Source of the DNA: Devosia elaeis
GTDB taxonomy: Bacteria > Pseudomonadota > Alphaproteobacteria > Rhizobiales > Devosiaceae
Reading direction: 5' to 3'
Assembly: GCF_001650025.1 (NCBI RefSeq)
Contig: NZ_LVVY01000081.1
Location: 1-64,000, forward strand
DNA length: 64,000 nt
The position numbers and the translations under genes were made by a program. Below are positions 18,820-27,308 of the stretch, in pieces; the first letter of the stretch is position 1; each line of letters opens with the position of its first letter. A model generated the notes under the pieces. That model worked only from the letters and a program-made list of their open reading frames with translations. It did no database searches and was not told the DNA's origin.

Positions 18820-20060
18820 CACGCGGCCTCGGGATTTTCGATGAGCAGCGCGATGCCCTGCCCGCCGCCGATACAGGCCGAGGCGATGCCGTAGCGCGTG
18901 CCGGAGCGTTTGAGCTCCAGCGCCAGTGTCAGGCCCAGGCGAATGCCGGTCACGCCCAGCGGGTGGCCGATGGCGATGGCCCCACCATTTACGTTGAGCT
19001 TGTCTTCATCAAGCCCGAGCTCATCGACGCAGGCCAGGACCTGCGCGCCGAAGGCTTCGTTGATCTCGATGCGGTCGATCTGGTCGAGCCGCATACCGGC
19101 CACGTCGAGCACGGCGCGGATGGCGGGGGCCGGCCCGATGCCCATGATCTGGGGCGGCACGCCCATTGCAGCACTGGCCAGAATCCGCGCCAGGGGCTTG
19201 TGGCCATTGGCCTTGGCATAGGCCGCCGAGGCCACCAGCACGGCCCCTGCCCCATCCACGATGGCCGAGGAATTGCCGCCCGTCTGCACGCCCCCGAAAG
19301 CCGGGCGCAGCTTGGCCAGAACGTCGTAGGGCGAGGGGCGGATATGGCTGTCCTTATCGACGCTCTCCACCCCGCGCGGCAGTTTTATGCTCCGTTTATC
19401 AAGGGTTTCGACCTCGAAGGTCTCGCTGCCGACCGCCACGATTTCCTCGGCCAGAATGCCCTTGTCCCGCGCGGCGACGGCCCGCGCGAAGCTGCGTTCG
19501 GCGAAGCGATCCACCCGCTCCCGCGGGATATTATACTGTTTTGCCAGGTTTTCCGCCGTATCGCCCATATTGACGCAGCCGGCCGGGTCATAGAGCGCTT
19601 CCCAGAGGAAGTCCTTGAACTCGACCTTGCCCATGGTGAAGCCGTTGCGGTGGGTATAGGCGGCGATGGGATTGCGGCTCATCGATTCACAGCCGGCCCC
19701 CAGCGCCAGATCCACCCGCCCGAGCGACACGCTATCGGCCGCCTGGGCGATGACTTCCAGCCCGGTGCCGCAGATGCGCTGCACCAGATGGGCCGGAGCT
19801 TCGATGGGCGCACCGGCATAGAGCCCGATATGGCGCGGCGTGACATAGGCATCGAACGAGGCCTGGGCCATGGAGCCGGCAACGGTGTGGCCGATATCGG
19901 CCGCTTTCACGCCGGTTTTTTCGATCGCCGCGCGGGCCGCCTTGATGCCGAGATCGATGGGCGAAATCTCGGCGAAGGCGCCGCGATAATCGATGAAGGG
20001 CGTGCGGGCGCCGCCCAGCAAATAGGCGTCGTCGAAGGTGAGCCGAAGGCCTTTGCTCAT
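18819..20060 (-). CDS. Thiolase (acetyl-CoA acetyltransferase family)
   Basis: A 413-residue thiolase. The nucleophile cysteine is in LVQRICGTGLEV, the histidine in INEAFGAQ/AIGHPLGVTG, and the second cysteine in ASACIGGGQG. It is slightly longer than bacterial acetyl-CoA acetyltransferases (about 393). In this context it would cleave 3-keto-3-arylpropanoyl-CoA into acetyl-CoA and aroyl-CoA. It lies four bases downstream of the CoA ligase gene and overlaps the SDR gene by one base. A pcaF role (3-oxoadipyl-CoA thiolase) is an alternative but the neighbours do not favour it. Confidence 0.9.
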   Translation of the reverse strand: MSKGLRLTFDDAYLLGGARTPFIDYRGAFAEISPIDLGIKAARAAIEKTGVKAADIGHTVAGSMAQASFDAYVTPRHIGLYAGAPIEAPAHLVQRICGTGLEVIAQAADSVSLGRVDLALGAGCESMSRNPIAAYTHRNGFTMGKVEFKDFLWEALYDPAGCVNMGDTAENLAKQYNIPRERVDRFAERSFARAVAARDKGILAEEIVAVGSETFEVETLDKRSIKLPRGVESVDKDSHIRPSPYDVLAKLRPAFGGVQTGGNSSAIVDGAGAVLVASAAYAKANGHKPLARILASAAMGVPPQIMGIGPAPAIRAVLDVAGMRLDQIDRIEINEAFGAQVLACVDELGLDEDKLNVNGGAIAIGHPLGVTGIRLGLTLALELKRSGTRYGIASACIGGGQGIALLIENPEAA

Positions 20061-20063
20061 GGG

Positions 20064-21923
20064 TTATGCGCCTTTCCGGGGACAGAGAAGGATGTCGGGG
20101 CCGGGCGTTTCGGCATAGAGCGCCTCGACCAGATGCGGCCGGCAGGTGCGCACGGCGCGCTGGTTGATCGAGCCCTTGTCGGTGACCTCGCCTTTGTCGA
20201 TATCGGGCAATTCGGCCATGATCAGCGCCCGGGCGACATGATTGGAGCTGCCAGTGGCCTTGCCCGCCAAAAGGGCGAGACTGTCGGCGAATTTCTCCCT
20301 GACCGCGGGATGGGCGACCACGAGCGCGGGGTCGGTGCCGGGGGGCAATCCGGCATGGCGGGCGCAGGCTTCCAGGTCGGGGAAGATCATGGCGCCGATA
20401 TAGTTGAGGTCGAGCCCGGTCAGCACCACGTCGCGGATCAAGGGGGCGCAGGCCCCGATGACTCCGGCGCGGACGGCGGCGAAATTGACCCAGGTGCCGG
20501 TCGAGAGCTTGAAATCCTCGGTGACGCGGCCATCGAAGACCAAGCCCTTGCCGAGATCGTCCGGATCGGCATAGCGCACGGCGTCGCCGATCCTGTAAAA
20601 GCCTTCTTCGTCAAAGGCTTCGGCCGTCTTTTCGGCATCGCGCCAATAGCCCGGCGTGACATTGGGGCCCTTGAGGCGCAGCTCGGTCTTGTCGCCATTG
20701 GGCACCAGTTTGACCGTCATGCCGGCGGCGGGCAGGCCGATATGGCCGGCCTGTTCCACCGGCCAGGTGGTGGTGAAGGCGAAGGGCGCGGTTTCGGTGG
20801 AGCCATAGCCGGTGATGATCATGACGCGCTGGCCGGTCTCCTGGCGGGCGGCGTGATCGAGCCCGTCGAAGACGTGCTGGGCGAGGCCCGCGCCGGCATA
20901 TTGCAGCAGTTTCAGCCGGGCGAAGAGATTGCGCCGCGCCTCGGGATGATCCTCAAAGGCGGCGACGAGGAATTCGTAAGCCTTTGGCACATTTGTGAAA
21001 AATGTCGGCTGCACGGTGGCGAGATTTTCCAGCGTGCGGCCGAACCGCGCCGGGGTGGGCTGGCCGTCGTCGATATAGAAGGCGCCGCCATTATAGATGG
21101 CGATGCCGGTATTGTGGCTGCCGCCGGCGACGTGGTTCCAGGGCATCCAATCGAGCAGGACCGGCGGCTCATCGGCAAGGAAAGCCAGGGCGGTGCGGAT
21201 CATTTCCTGGTTGCAGGCCATCATGCGATTGGTAGTGATGACGCCCTTGGGCAGGCCGGTGGAGCCGGAGGTGAAGAGGAATTTTGCCACCGTGTCCGGG
21301 GTGATCGCCGCATGGGCTTCGGCGACGGCGGGAGTTACCGGCGTTTGCAAAAGATCTGCGAAAACATGGACTTGCCGGCCGTCGAGCGGATTGGTGCGGA
21401 CGACGAGAGGGATGTCGGCGCCGAACGTGGCGGCGATGGCGGGGGCGAATTTGGCGCCGTCGCTGGCATAGACCATGCCAGGGGTGAGCAGGCCCGCAAT
21501 ATGCCTGAGCTTGCCGTAATCGGTGGAGACCAGCGAATAGGCCGGGGAGATGGGGGCATAGGGGATGCCGACCCAGATGGCGGCGAGGCCCAAGAGGAAA
21601 TGTTCGACCTCGTTGCCCGAGATGATCATCAATGGGCGTTCGGCAGAAAGTCCAGCATTCAGAAGGGCTTGGGCGAGTGGCGGGAGGGATTCCAGCACCC
21701 GGGCGAAGCTCAGTTCGCGCCAGCCTTCGCCCTCGCGATCGGCGATCAGCACGGCATCGGGCGTCTTGTGCGCCCAGCTTTCCAGGGCGTCGACGATGGA
21801 GCGCGGATAGGGGCCGAGCGCCTCGACCGAGCGGATGATCGTGGTGCCGTCGGCACGGTTTTCCGCGTTCGCAGCCATGTTGCCCAGCCGCACGGGGCGG
21901 ATGGGCGTCGCAGATAGATCCAT
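20064..21923 (-). CDS. fcs: Feruloyl-CoA synthase (hydroxycinnamate-CoA ligase)
   Basis: A 619-residue adenylate-forming enzyme. The AMP motif is LFTSGSTGLPKGV, followed by YGSTETAPF; the hinge aspartate lies in LVFDGRVTEDFKLSTGTWV. This last motif, with STGTWVN in place of the usual lysine-bearing C-terminal pattern, is typical of the feruloyl-CoA synthase subfamily. It activates ferulate, coumarate or caffeate with ATP and CoA. ATG 21923 is preceded by GGAGGAACTC and is favoured over the GTG at 21938. It is the first gene of the five-gene operon and carries the GTTAT-N5-ATAAC operator directly upstream. Confidence 0.9.
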   Translation of the reverse strand: MDLSATPIRPVRLGNMAANAENRADGTTIIRSVEALGPYPRSIVDALESWAHKTPDAVLIADREGEGWRELSFARVLESLPPLAQALLNAGLSAERPLMIISGNEVEHFLLGLAAIWVGIPYAPISPAYSLVSTDYGKLRHIAGLLTPGMVYASDGAKFAPAIAATFGADIPLVVRTNPLDGRQVHVFADLLQTPVTPAVAEAHAAITPDTVAKFLFTSGSTGLPKGVITTNRMMACNQEMIRTALAFLADEPPVLLDWMPWNHVAGGSHNTGIAIYNGGAFYIDDGQPTPARFGRTLENLATVQPTFFTNVPKAYEFLVAAFEDHPEARRNLFARLKLLQYAGAGLAQHVFDGLDHAARQETGQRVMIITGYGSTETAPFAFTTTWPVEQAGHIGLPAAGMTVKLVPNGDKTELRLKGPNVTPGYWRDAEKTAEAFDEEGFYRIGDAVRYADPDDLGKGLVFDGRVTEDFKLSTGTWVNFAAVRAGVIGACAPLIRDVVLTGLDLNYIGAMIFPDLEACARHAGLPPGTDPALVVAHPAVREKFADSLALLAGKATGSSNHVARALIMAELPDIDKGEVTDKGSINQRAVRTCRPHLVEALYAETPGPDILLCPRKGA

Positions 21924-21942
21924 GAGTTCCTCCCTCACGGAT

Positions 21943-21963
21943 ATAGTTATGTCGTATAACTAT
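21943..21963. promoter_or_regulatory. Perfect inverted repeat, probable MarR operator (copy 2)
   Basis: Arms ATAGTTAT and ATAACTAT are separated by five bases (GTCGT), 20 bases upstream of the fcs start codon. The inner half-sites and spacing equal those at 16288-16302. A repressor bound here would block the fcs-thiolase-SDR-thioesterase-hydratase operon. Confidence 0.8.
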
Positions 21964-22039
21964 TATCTGCGCAAGAGGGGCTATCAAATGTCAGCAGACT
22001 GTTGACGTTGAGCCGCCGCGCAGCGCGAAAGCGGGAAAA

Positions 22040-23008
22040 TCAGGTGCGATAACCGATATCGATGGTCGCCCGCCCCGCGCTCAGCCGGGAAACGCAGGCA
22101 CACATGCGGTGATTTTCCGCCTTCTCGTCGGGGCTGAGAAAGACGTCGCGATGATCGATCTCGGCGTCCCGCTCCAGCACCTTGACGGCGCAGAGACCGC
22201 ATTCGCCGCGCTGGCAATCGTAGATCATGTCGACGCCGGCGCCGAGCAGGGCTTCGAGCAGGGTCTGATCGGACCGGACGGGCACGGAAATATCGCGGTT
22301 GAGCACATCGACCACGAAGGGCTTTTCGGCGAAGAGGCCGCTATCGCCGAAGACCTCGTAGCGCAACCGGCTGATCGGGCGGCCGGCGGCGACCCAGGCG
22401 GACTTGGCCGCTTCGAGCATGCCGATGGGGCCGCAGAGATAGCATTCGGCATCGGGCGGCAGGGCGGCGAATTCGGCGGCGAGATCGACGTGCTGGCCGG
22501 CCGCATTGTCGCGCAGCACCAGCCGGTCGCCGAGCAGGGCCTGCAATTCGTCGGCAAAGGCCATGAGGGCGCGGGAGCGCGCGGCATAGACCAGGCGCAG
22601 GGAGGCGCCGCGCGCCGCCAGGGCCCGGGCCATGCCATAGATGGGAGTGATGCCGATGCCGCCGGCAAGGAGGAGATAATGGGGCGCGCGCCAGCTCAGT
22701 TCGAAGCGGTTTTCCGGCAGGGTGAGGCGGACCGGCTGGCCGGGCTGGAGCGCCCACATGAACCGGGAGCCGCCACGGCTTTGCGGATGCAGCTTCACGG
22801 CCACGGCGATCTGGCCCGGCGGCGCGGGAATGGTCGTATAGGTGCGATTGGCAGGCTGGCCATTGATCTCGACGCGGAAATTGCTGTGCGCGCCGGGATC
22901 GAAGCGCGGCACGGCGCCGGTGACGGCAAAGGCGATATAGCGGACGTCTTCGGCGATCTCGCGGATTTCGGCGACGGTGGCATCGCGCCATTCGACACGG
23001 TTGCGCAT
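22040..23008 (-). CDS. vanB: Vanillate O-demethylase reductase subunit
   Basis: A 322-residue phthalate-dioxygenase-reductase type protein: an N-terminal flavin-binding barrel (RTYTTIPAP is the flavin motif), an NAD domain (LLLAGGIGITPIYGM, YLCGPIGML), and a C-terminal plant-type 2Fe-2S ferredoxin (CQRGECGLC plus a distal C in HRMCACVS). It passes electrons from NADH to VanA. It lies downstream of vanR on the same strand, separated by a 180-base repeat-containing gap, so vanA-vanR-vanB is probably one unit or two coregulated ones. Confidence 0.92.
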   Translation of the reverse strand: MRNRVEWRDATVAEIREIAEDVRYIAFAVTGAVPRFDPGAHSNFRVEINGQPANRTYTTIPAPPGQIAVAVKLHPQSRGGSRFMWALQPGQPVRLTLPENRFELSWRAPHYLLLAGGIGITPIYGMARALAARGASLRLVYAARSRALMAFADELQALLGDRLVLRDNAAGQHVDLAAEFAALPPDAECYLCGPIGMLEAAKSAWVAAGRPISRLRYEVFGDSGLFAEKPFVVDVLNRDISVPVRSDQTLLEALLGAGVDMIYDCQRGECGLCAVKVLERDAEIDHRDVFLSPDEKAENHRMCACVSRLSAGRATIDIGYRT

Positions 23009-23039
23009 GTGTTTTCCTCCCAGTGACAGCGTGGTTCTT

Positions 23040-23162
23040 GTCCTTCTCCCCTGAGGGGAGAAGGTGGCCCGAAGGGCCGGATGAGGGGTTCAGCGTCGCC
23101 GTTTCATTGATGGGCCTTCACCCCTCACCCCAGCCCTCTCCCCTGAGGGGCGAGGGGCTGCA
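23040..23162. repeat. Two adjacent intergenic palindromic repeats
   Basis: A CTTCTCCCCTGAGGGGAGAAG hairpin is followed by the CTTCACCCCTCACCCC element that also occurs at 10815. They fill the gap between vanR and vanB. Confidence 0.7.
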
Positions 23163-23188
23163 TCGCGCCCAGCCCCGACGGCCCGTCC

Positions 23189-23920
23189 CTACCCAACGAC
23201 CAGCGACAAAGCCGGGACGCGGCGGATGAGGCTGCGGTCCTCGTCCAGGACGAATTCGAGGTTCTGCCGGGCCAGCCTGGCGTGTTCGCGGGCCAGGGCC
23301 TCGGCGCGGGCGCCTTCGCGCAGTTCGATGGCGTTGACCATGGCCTTGTGCTGGGCCTGGGCGCCGTAGAGCGAGCGGCGGAAGGCCATGACGTCGGCCT
23401 GCTTGTGCAGGAAGGCGCTGGGCGAGGCGAAGGGGAGGCTGGTGACGCGTTCGATCTCGCGGCGGATGGTCTGGCTGGCGAGGCCCCAGAGTTTTTCGTG
23501 GAAGGTGGCATTGAGATCGACATAGCGATCGAAATCCATCTGCTCGACCTCGCCCTGCTGGGCCTGGTCGAGCTCGGCGAGGAGCCGATGCAATTCGCCC
23601 ATGCGCGCCGGGGCGACGCCGCGCTCGGCGGCGAGGCGCAGGGCCATGCCTTCGAGCACGCCGCGCAATTCGATGGCGTCGATGACATCCTCGCGGGTGA
23701 AGCTGCGCACGGCATAGCCGCCCGAGGGGATGGCCTCCACCAGCCCCTCCTGTTCCAGCCGGGCCAGCGCGGCGCGCAGGGGCGTGCGGGAAATGCCGAG
23801 CTTTTCGGCAAGCGCGACTTCGGAAAGGCGGGCGCCGGCACGAATCTCGCCGGAAATGACCAGGTCGCGCACGCCCATCAGGGCGCGCTGCGATTGCATG
23901 GCGCGGTCGGTCTTTTCCAT
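23189..23920 (-). CDS. vanR: GntR family regulator (FCD), probable vanillate-responsive repressor
   Basis: A 243-residue regulator with an N-terminal winged helix (LSEVALAEKLGISRTPLRAAL) and a C-terminal FCD domain (DFDRYVDLNATFHEKL carries the metal-site pattern). Its ATG overlaps the vanA stop as TGATG. VanR of Caulobacter, Acinetobacter and Pseudomonas is of this family and lies next to vanAB, which supports the symbol. A palindrome TGTATACA in the vanA promoter is a candidate operator. Confidence 0.85.
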   Translation of the reverse strand: MEKTDRAMQSQRALMGVRDLVISGEIRAGARLSEVALAEKLGISRTPLRAALARLEQEGLVEAIPSGGYAVRSFTREDVIDAIELRGVLEGMALRLAAERGVAPARMGELHRLLAELDQAQQGEVEQMDFDRYVDLNATFHEKLWGLASQTIRREIERVTSLPFASPSAFLHKQADVMAFRRSLYGAQAQHKAMVNAIELREGARAEALAREHARLARQNLEFVLDEDRSLIRRVPALSLVVG

Positions 23921-24966
23921 CACTCGGCCGCCTGCTGCATGGCGTTTTCTTCCGCGATCATCCGGTCGATCAGCCGCCGCGCCCACATCGAGCCGGCATC
24001 GATATTGAGATTATAGATGACGTGATCGGGATTGGCATCGATGGCCTTTTGCTGGGCCTCGAGAATGTGCTCGTCCTCGCGGAAAATGGACGAGACGCCT
24101 TCGCGCAGATTGTGGGTGCGGGCCTGTTCGTCGATTTTGTAATTGCGGGCAAAGGCCCAGAAATAATGACAGGTCTTGTCGGTTTCCGGCGTCATGGTGT
24201 TGAGCACGAAGCCGTTGACGCCCTGGCTGCGATCCCCCTCGGGCGCGCCGGTGCCGGTGGGGGCGACGCCGACATCGATAGCGATGGTCGAGGGCGCCTG
24301 GAAATTGATGATCTGCCAGCGATCGACATTGCCCGGCTTGCCGAGCTGACCGCGCCAGAAGGGCGGCGCATCGATATCGCGCATCCAGCGGGTGATGGTG
24401 GCGGTGCTGTCGGTATGGGTGGCCTCGAAGGGCGCCTCGGCCACGGCGCGATTGCCGATGGAAGAGCCATGCACATAGGTCTCGTGGGTCAGGTCCATGA
24501 GATTGTCGACCACGAGGCGATAGTCGCATTTGGCGTGGATATATTTGCCATCGGCCGCCCAGGCCGGATCGTCGTTCCAGTGCAGGTCGGGCACGAGGGC
24601 GGGATCGGCCAGGGCCGGATCGCCCATCCACAGCCAGATGAATCGGTGCCGCTCGACCAGGGGATAGGATTTCACACAGGCCGAGGGATTTATGGTGTCC
24701 TGCGAGGGCATGTATACACATCGGCCGGTATCGTCGAATTCCAGCCCGTGATAGCCGCAGATGACATTGTCGCCATGCAGCTCGCCCATGGAGAGCGGCA
24801 AGAGGCGATGCCAGCAGGCATCGGCCAGCGCAATGGCCGAGCCATCCTGCTTGCGATACAGCACAACCGGCTTGTTGCAGATGGTGCGCGGCAGCAGCGC
24901 GCGCTTGACCTCGACATCCCAGGCCGCAGCATACCAAGCATTCATCGGAAAGGTGGGGCCAGCCAT
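23920..24966 (-). CDS. vanA: Vanillate O-demethylase oxygenase subunit (Rieske)
   Basis: A 348-residue Rieske non-heme iron monooxygenase that demethylates vanillate to protocatechuate and formaldehyde. The Rieske ligands are C51, H53, C70 and H73, counted from the chosen start (CWH ... CGYH). The mononuclear iron site lies in DNLMDLTHETYVHG. I used the ATG at 24966 (MAGPTFPMNAWYAAAW), the family's usual start, with GGAGGAGGAA upstream; the frame is open to 25107 but that overlaps the divergent gene. It is the first gene of the van set. Confidence 0.93.
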   Translation of the reverse strand: MAGPTFPMNAWYAAAWDVEVKRALLPRTICNKPVVLYRKQDGSAIALADACWHRLLPLSMGELHGDNVICGYHGLEFDDTGRCVYMPSQDTINPSACVKSYPLVERHRFIWLWMGDPALADPALVPDLHWNDDPAWAADGKYIHAKCDYRLVVDNLMDLTHETYVHGSSIGNRAVAEAPFEATHTDSTATITRWMRDIDAPPFWRGQLGKPGNVDRWQIINFQAPSTIAIDVGVAPTGTGAPEGDRSQGVNGFVLNTMTPETDKTCHYFWAFARNYKIDEQARTHNLREGVSSIFREDEHILEAQQKAIDANPDHVIYNLNIDAGSMWARRLIDRMIAEENAMQQAAE

Positions 24967-25012
24967 TTTCCGTATTCCTCCTCCAGATTCCTCGCCGCTA
25001 ATGAATACCAGT

Positions 25013-25020
25013 TGTATACA
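25013..25020. promoter_or_regulatory. Candidate VanR operator TGTATACA
   Basis: TTGTATACA lies 47 bases upstream of the vanA start, in the 127-base gap shared with the MetE-like gene. FCD-type GntR regulators often bind TGTATACA-centred palindromes. The 8-base core is perfect but short, and another copy lies inside vanA at 24711-24718. Confidence 0.45.
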
Positions 25021-25093
25021 TTTTGCAAGATTGCCGTTGCCAAGACTTTCGGGTTGGGTATCAGTGCCTTGATAATCAGGAGGATCGCTATCC

Positions 25094-26212
25094 ATGTCAG
25101 TCGCCAAGCCACCCTATCGCGCCGATGTCGTCGGCTCGTTCCTGCGCCCCGATTCCATCAAGGCGGCCCGCAAGGCGCGCGCCGATGGCAAGATGGGCGC
25201 AGATGAAATCAGGGCGATCGAGGACGCGGCGATCCGCGACGTCATCAAGATGCAGGAGGATGCCGGCCTCAAGGCCGTGACCGACGGCGAATTCCGCCGG
25301 GCCTGGTGGCATTTCGATTTCATGGGCATGCTCAACGGGCTGGACATCATCCAGCGCGAGGGCGGCGGCATCCAGTTCCATGGCGTCCATACCAAGCAGG
25401 ACGTGCCTGTCATCACCGACAAGCTCAGCTTCCCCGCAGACCACCCGATGCTGGAGCATTTCAAGTTCGTCGCCGCCAATACAAAGGTGACGCCGAAAAT
25501 CTCCATTCCCGGCCCCAGCGCCGTGCATTTCCGCATTGCCGACGACGACATCGCGGTCAAGGAATACAAGCACGATGCCGAGGCCTATTTCGAGGCGATC
25601 ACCGCCACCTATAGAGATGCCGTGAAGGCCTTTTACGCGGCCGGCTGCCGCTATCTGCAGATGGACGACATCTTCTTCGCCTATCTCTGCGATCCGAAAA
25701 TCCGCGCCGAGCGCAAGGCAAAGGGCGAGGACCCCGATTGGCTGATCGGCCGCTATGCCAAGATGATGCATGACGCCATTGCCGACAGGCCCGAGGACAT
25801 GCTGATCGGCATGCATATGTGCCGGGGCAATTTCAAATCCACCTGGGTGGCCGAGGGCGCCTATGACCCGGCGGCGGACGCCATTTTCAACCAGACCGAT
25901 GTCGATATCTATTTCATGGAATACGACACCGACCGCGCCGGCGGCCTGGAGCCGCTGCGGCTCTTGCCCAAGGGGAAGAAGCGCGTGCTGCCCGGCTTCA
26001 TCACCACCAAGACGGCGGAACTGGAAGACCTGGACGATCTCAAGCGCAAGTTCGATGCGGCGAGCCAATATGCCGATCTCGACCAGCTCGGCATCGCCCC
26101 GCAATGCGGCTTCGCCTCGACCGAGGAAGGCAACGACCTCAGCATGGACGACCAGCGGCGCAAGCTCGACCTGGTGGTGAAGACGGCGGAGACGATCTGG
26201 GGCGGGGTGTAG
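25094..26212 (+). CDS. Cobalamin-independent methionine synthase C-terminal-like protein (core MetE)
   Basis: A 372-residue protein related only to the C-terminal catalytic half of MetE. It keeps the family start PYRADVVGSFLRP, the zinc-site region GMHMCRGN, and the second cysteine region APQCGFASTEEGN, so it has the metal-binding residues but lacks the N-terminal MetE domain. Such short proteins act as methyltransferases on thiols or have unknown roles. It is divergent from vanA over a 127-base gap and has a good AGGAGG site. A role in handling the methyl or C1 unit released by demethylation is an inference from position only. Confidence 0.8.
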   Translation: MSVAKPPYRADVVGSFLRPDSIKAARKARADGKMGADEIRAIEDAAIRDVIKMQEDAGLKAVTDGEFRRAWWHFDFMGMLNGLDIIQREGGGIQFHGVHTKQDVPVITDKLSFPADHPMLEHFKFVAANTKVTPKISIPGPSAVHFRIADDDIAVKEYKHDAEAYFEAITATYRDAVKAFYAAGCRYLQMDDIFFAYLCDPKIRAERKAKGEDPDWLIGRYAKMMHDAIADRPEDMLIGMHMCRGNFKSTWVAEGAYDPAADAIFNQTDVDIYFMEYDTDRAGGLEPLRLLPKGKKRVLPGFITTKTAELEDLDDLKRKFDAASQYADLDQLGIAPQCGFASTEEGNDLSMDDQRRKLDLVVKTAETIWGGV

Positions 26213-26244
26213 GCCGGGCGAGCGCGGGGTCCATCAGCGAATCA

Positions 26245-26421
26245 CTGCACGCCCCCACCCCGGCCCTCCCCTCAAGGGGAGGCTGTCGCACATGGACAAA
26301 TGTTTTGTGCGTGCCGCCCCCCCTCCCAGCCTCCCCCGTCAAGGGGGAGGTGCCGCATCCAGTTTGGGGCAAGATTGACGCCTAACGCACCCCCTCCCCA
26401 TCCCTCCCTTCAAGGGAGGGG
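26245..26421. repeat. Cluster of GC-rich intergenic repeats
   Basis: Three units of the CCTCCCCTCAAGGGGAGG family stand in a row, in alternating orientation. With the next entry they fill the 361-base gap between the MetE-like gene and cutC, which holds no gene that I can support. Confidence 0.75.
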
Positions 26422-26451
26422 TACTTAAGGCGCACCAATCCATGAATTTTC

Positions 26452-26540
26452 ACGATGTCATCCCCGCGAAAGCGGGGACCTCCGTTGCCGATATGGAGGC
26501 CGCAAACAGAGGTTCCCGCTTTCGCGGGAATGACTCCGTG
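26452..26540. repeat. Inverted repeat of the GTCATCCCCGCGAAAGCGGGG type
   Basis: A unit with the hairpin CCCGCGAAAGCGGG is followed about 40 bases later by an inverted copy ending CGCTTTCGCGGGAATGAC. This long inverted pair is common in alphaproteobacterial intergenic DNA. Confidence 0.75.
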
Positions 26541-26573
26541 GAGGGGGGAAGCGTCCAAAGCAAACACGTTCCC

Positions 26574-27308
26574 TCAAGGGAGAGAAGACGAAGGCGCCGA
26601 TAGCACTGCCTTTAATGCCGAAACTTTCTCAAAGCTCGTCGACCGACGGCCAGGACTATCGAAACCCAGCCGAATGGCCGGCGGGCTGGCCGGGGGGGCC
26701 GCGGTGCTGCAGGAGGCATGGAGGGCCGGGAGCGGCACGCGGGCCAGGAGGGCGGGGGCCGTATCGGCATCGATGCCGGAACCGGCCATGATGGCGATGC
26801 GGCCGGCGGCGATGCGATGGGCCAGGGCGAGCTGGTCCATGCCCTGGGGCGCGGTGCGGGCGCGGCCGGCGGTAAGGATGGTGTCGAAGCCGAGGGCGAT
26901 GGCTTGTTCCACCGCTTCTTCCATATCCGGCACGAGGTCGATGGCGCGATGGAGGGTTCGCTTGAGGCCGGCGGCGGCCTTGGCGAGAATGCCCAGAATG
27001 TCGAGATCGAGGCGGCCATCGGGAAGGCTGGCGCCGAGCACCACGCCTTCGAGGCCGGCCCGGCGTACGGCTTCGATATCGGCCAGCATAGCGGCGAGAT
27101 CGCTTTCGGAGAAGACGAAATCGCCGGGACGCGGGCGGATCATGGCGCGGACCGGGACATTGGCGTGACCGGCCAGGGCGATGAGGCCAGGCGTCGGCGT
27201 GAGGCCGCCCAGTTCCAGCACCGAGCAGAGCTCGACCCGGTCGGCGCCGCCGGCAATGGCGGCTTCGAGCCCGGCGGCGTCATCGACGCAAATCTCCAGC
27301 AGGGTCAT
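26574..27308 (-). CDS. cutC: CutC family protein (copper homeostasis protein homologue)
   Basis: A 244-residue TIM-barrel protein. LLEICVDDAAGLEAAIAGGADRVELC and MIRPRPGDFVFS are the family hallmarks. Copper function of CutC is doubtful in many bacteria, and here it is the last gene of a carbohydrate operon, so a sugar-related role is possible. Its ATG overlaps the ROK kinase stop (ATGA) and has GGAGGGAAGG upstream. Its stop codon falls in a CCCTCAAGGG repeat, so the last residues may be repeat-derived. Confidence 0.88.
   Translation of the reverse strand: MTLLEICVDDAAGLEAAIAGGADRVELCSVLELGGLTPTPGLIALAGHANVPVRAMIRPRPGDFVFSESDLAAMLADIEAVRRAGLEGVVLGASLPDGRLDLDILGILAKAAAGLKRTLHRAIDLVPDMEEAVEQAIALGFDTILTAGRARTAPQGMDQLALAHRIAAGRIAIMAGSGIDADTAPALLARVPLPALHASCSTAAPPASPPAIRLGFDSPGRRSTSFEKVSALKAVLSAPSSSLP

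Noticed and set aside
18963-21917. A very long open frame on the + strand, about 980 codons, opposite the thiolase and CoA ligase genes
   Set aside because: The opposite strand has two clear enzymes with intact motifs over the whole length. High GC keeps antisense frames open; this one has no recognisable domain.
24711-24718. TGTATACA inside vanA as an operator
   Set aside because: It lies in coding sequence and can occur by chance; listed only as a possible second site, not as a feature.
24967-25093. Cobalamin or SAM riboswitch in front of the MetE-like gene
   Set aside because: The gap is only 127 bases and shared with the divergent vanA; it is too short for a cobalamin element, and no SAM-II-like pairing was seen.
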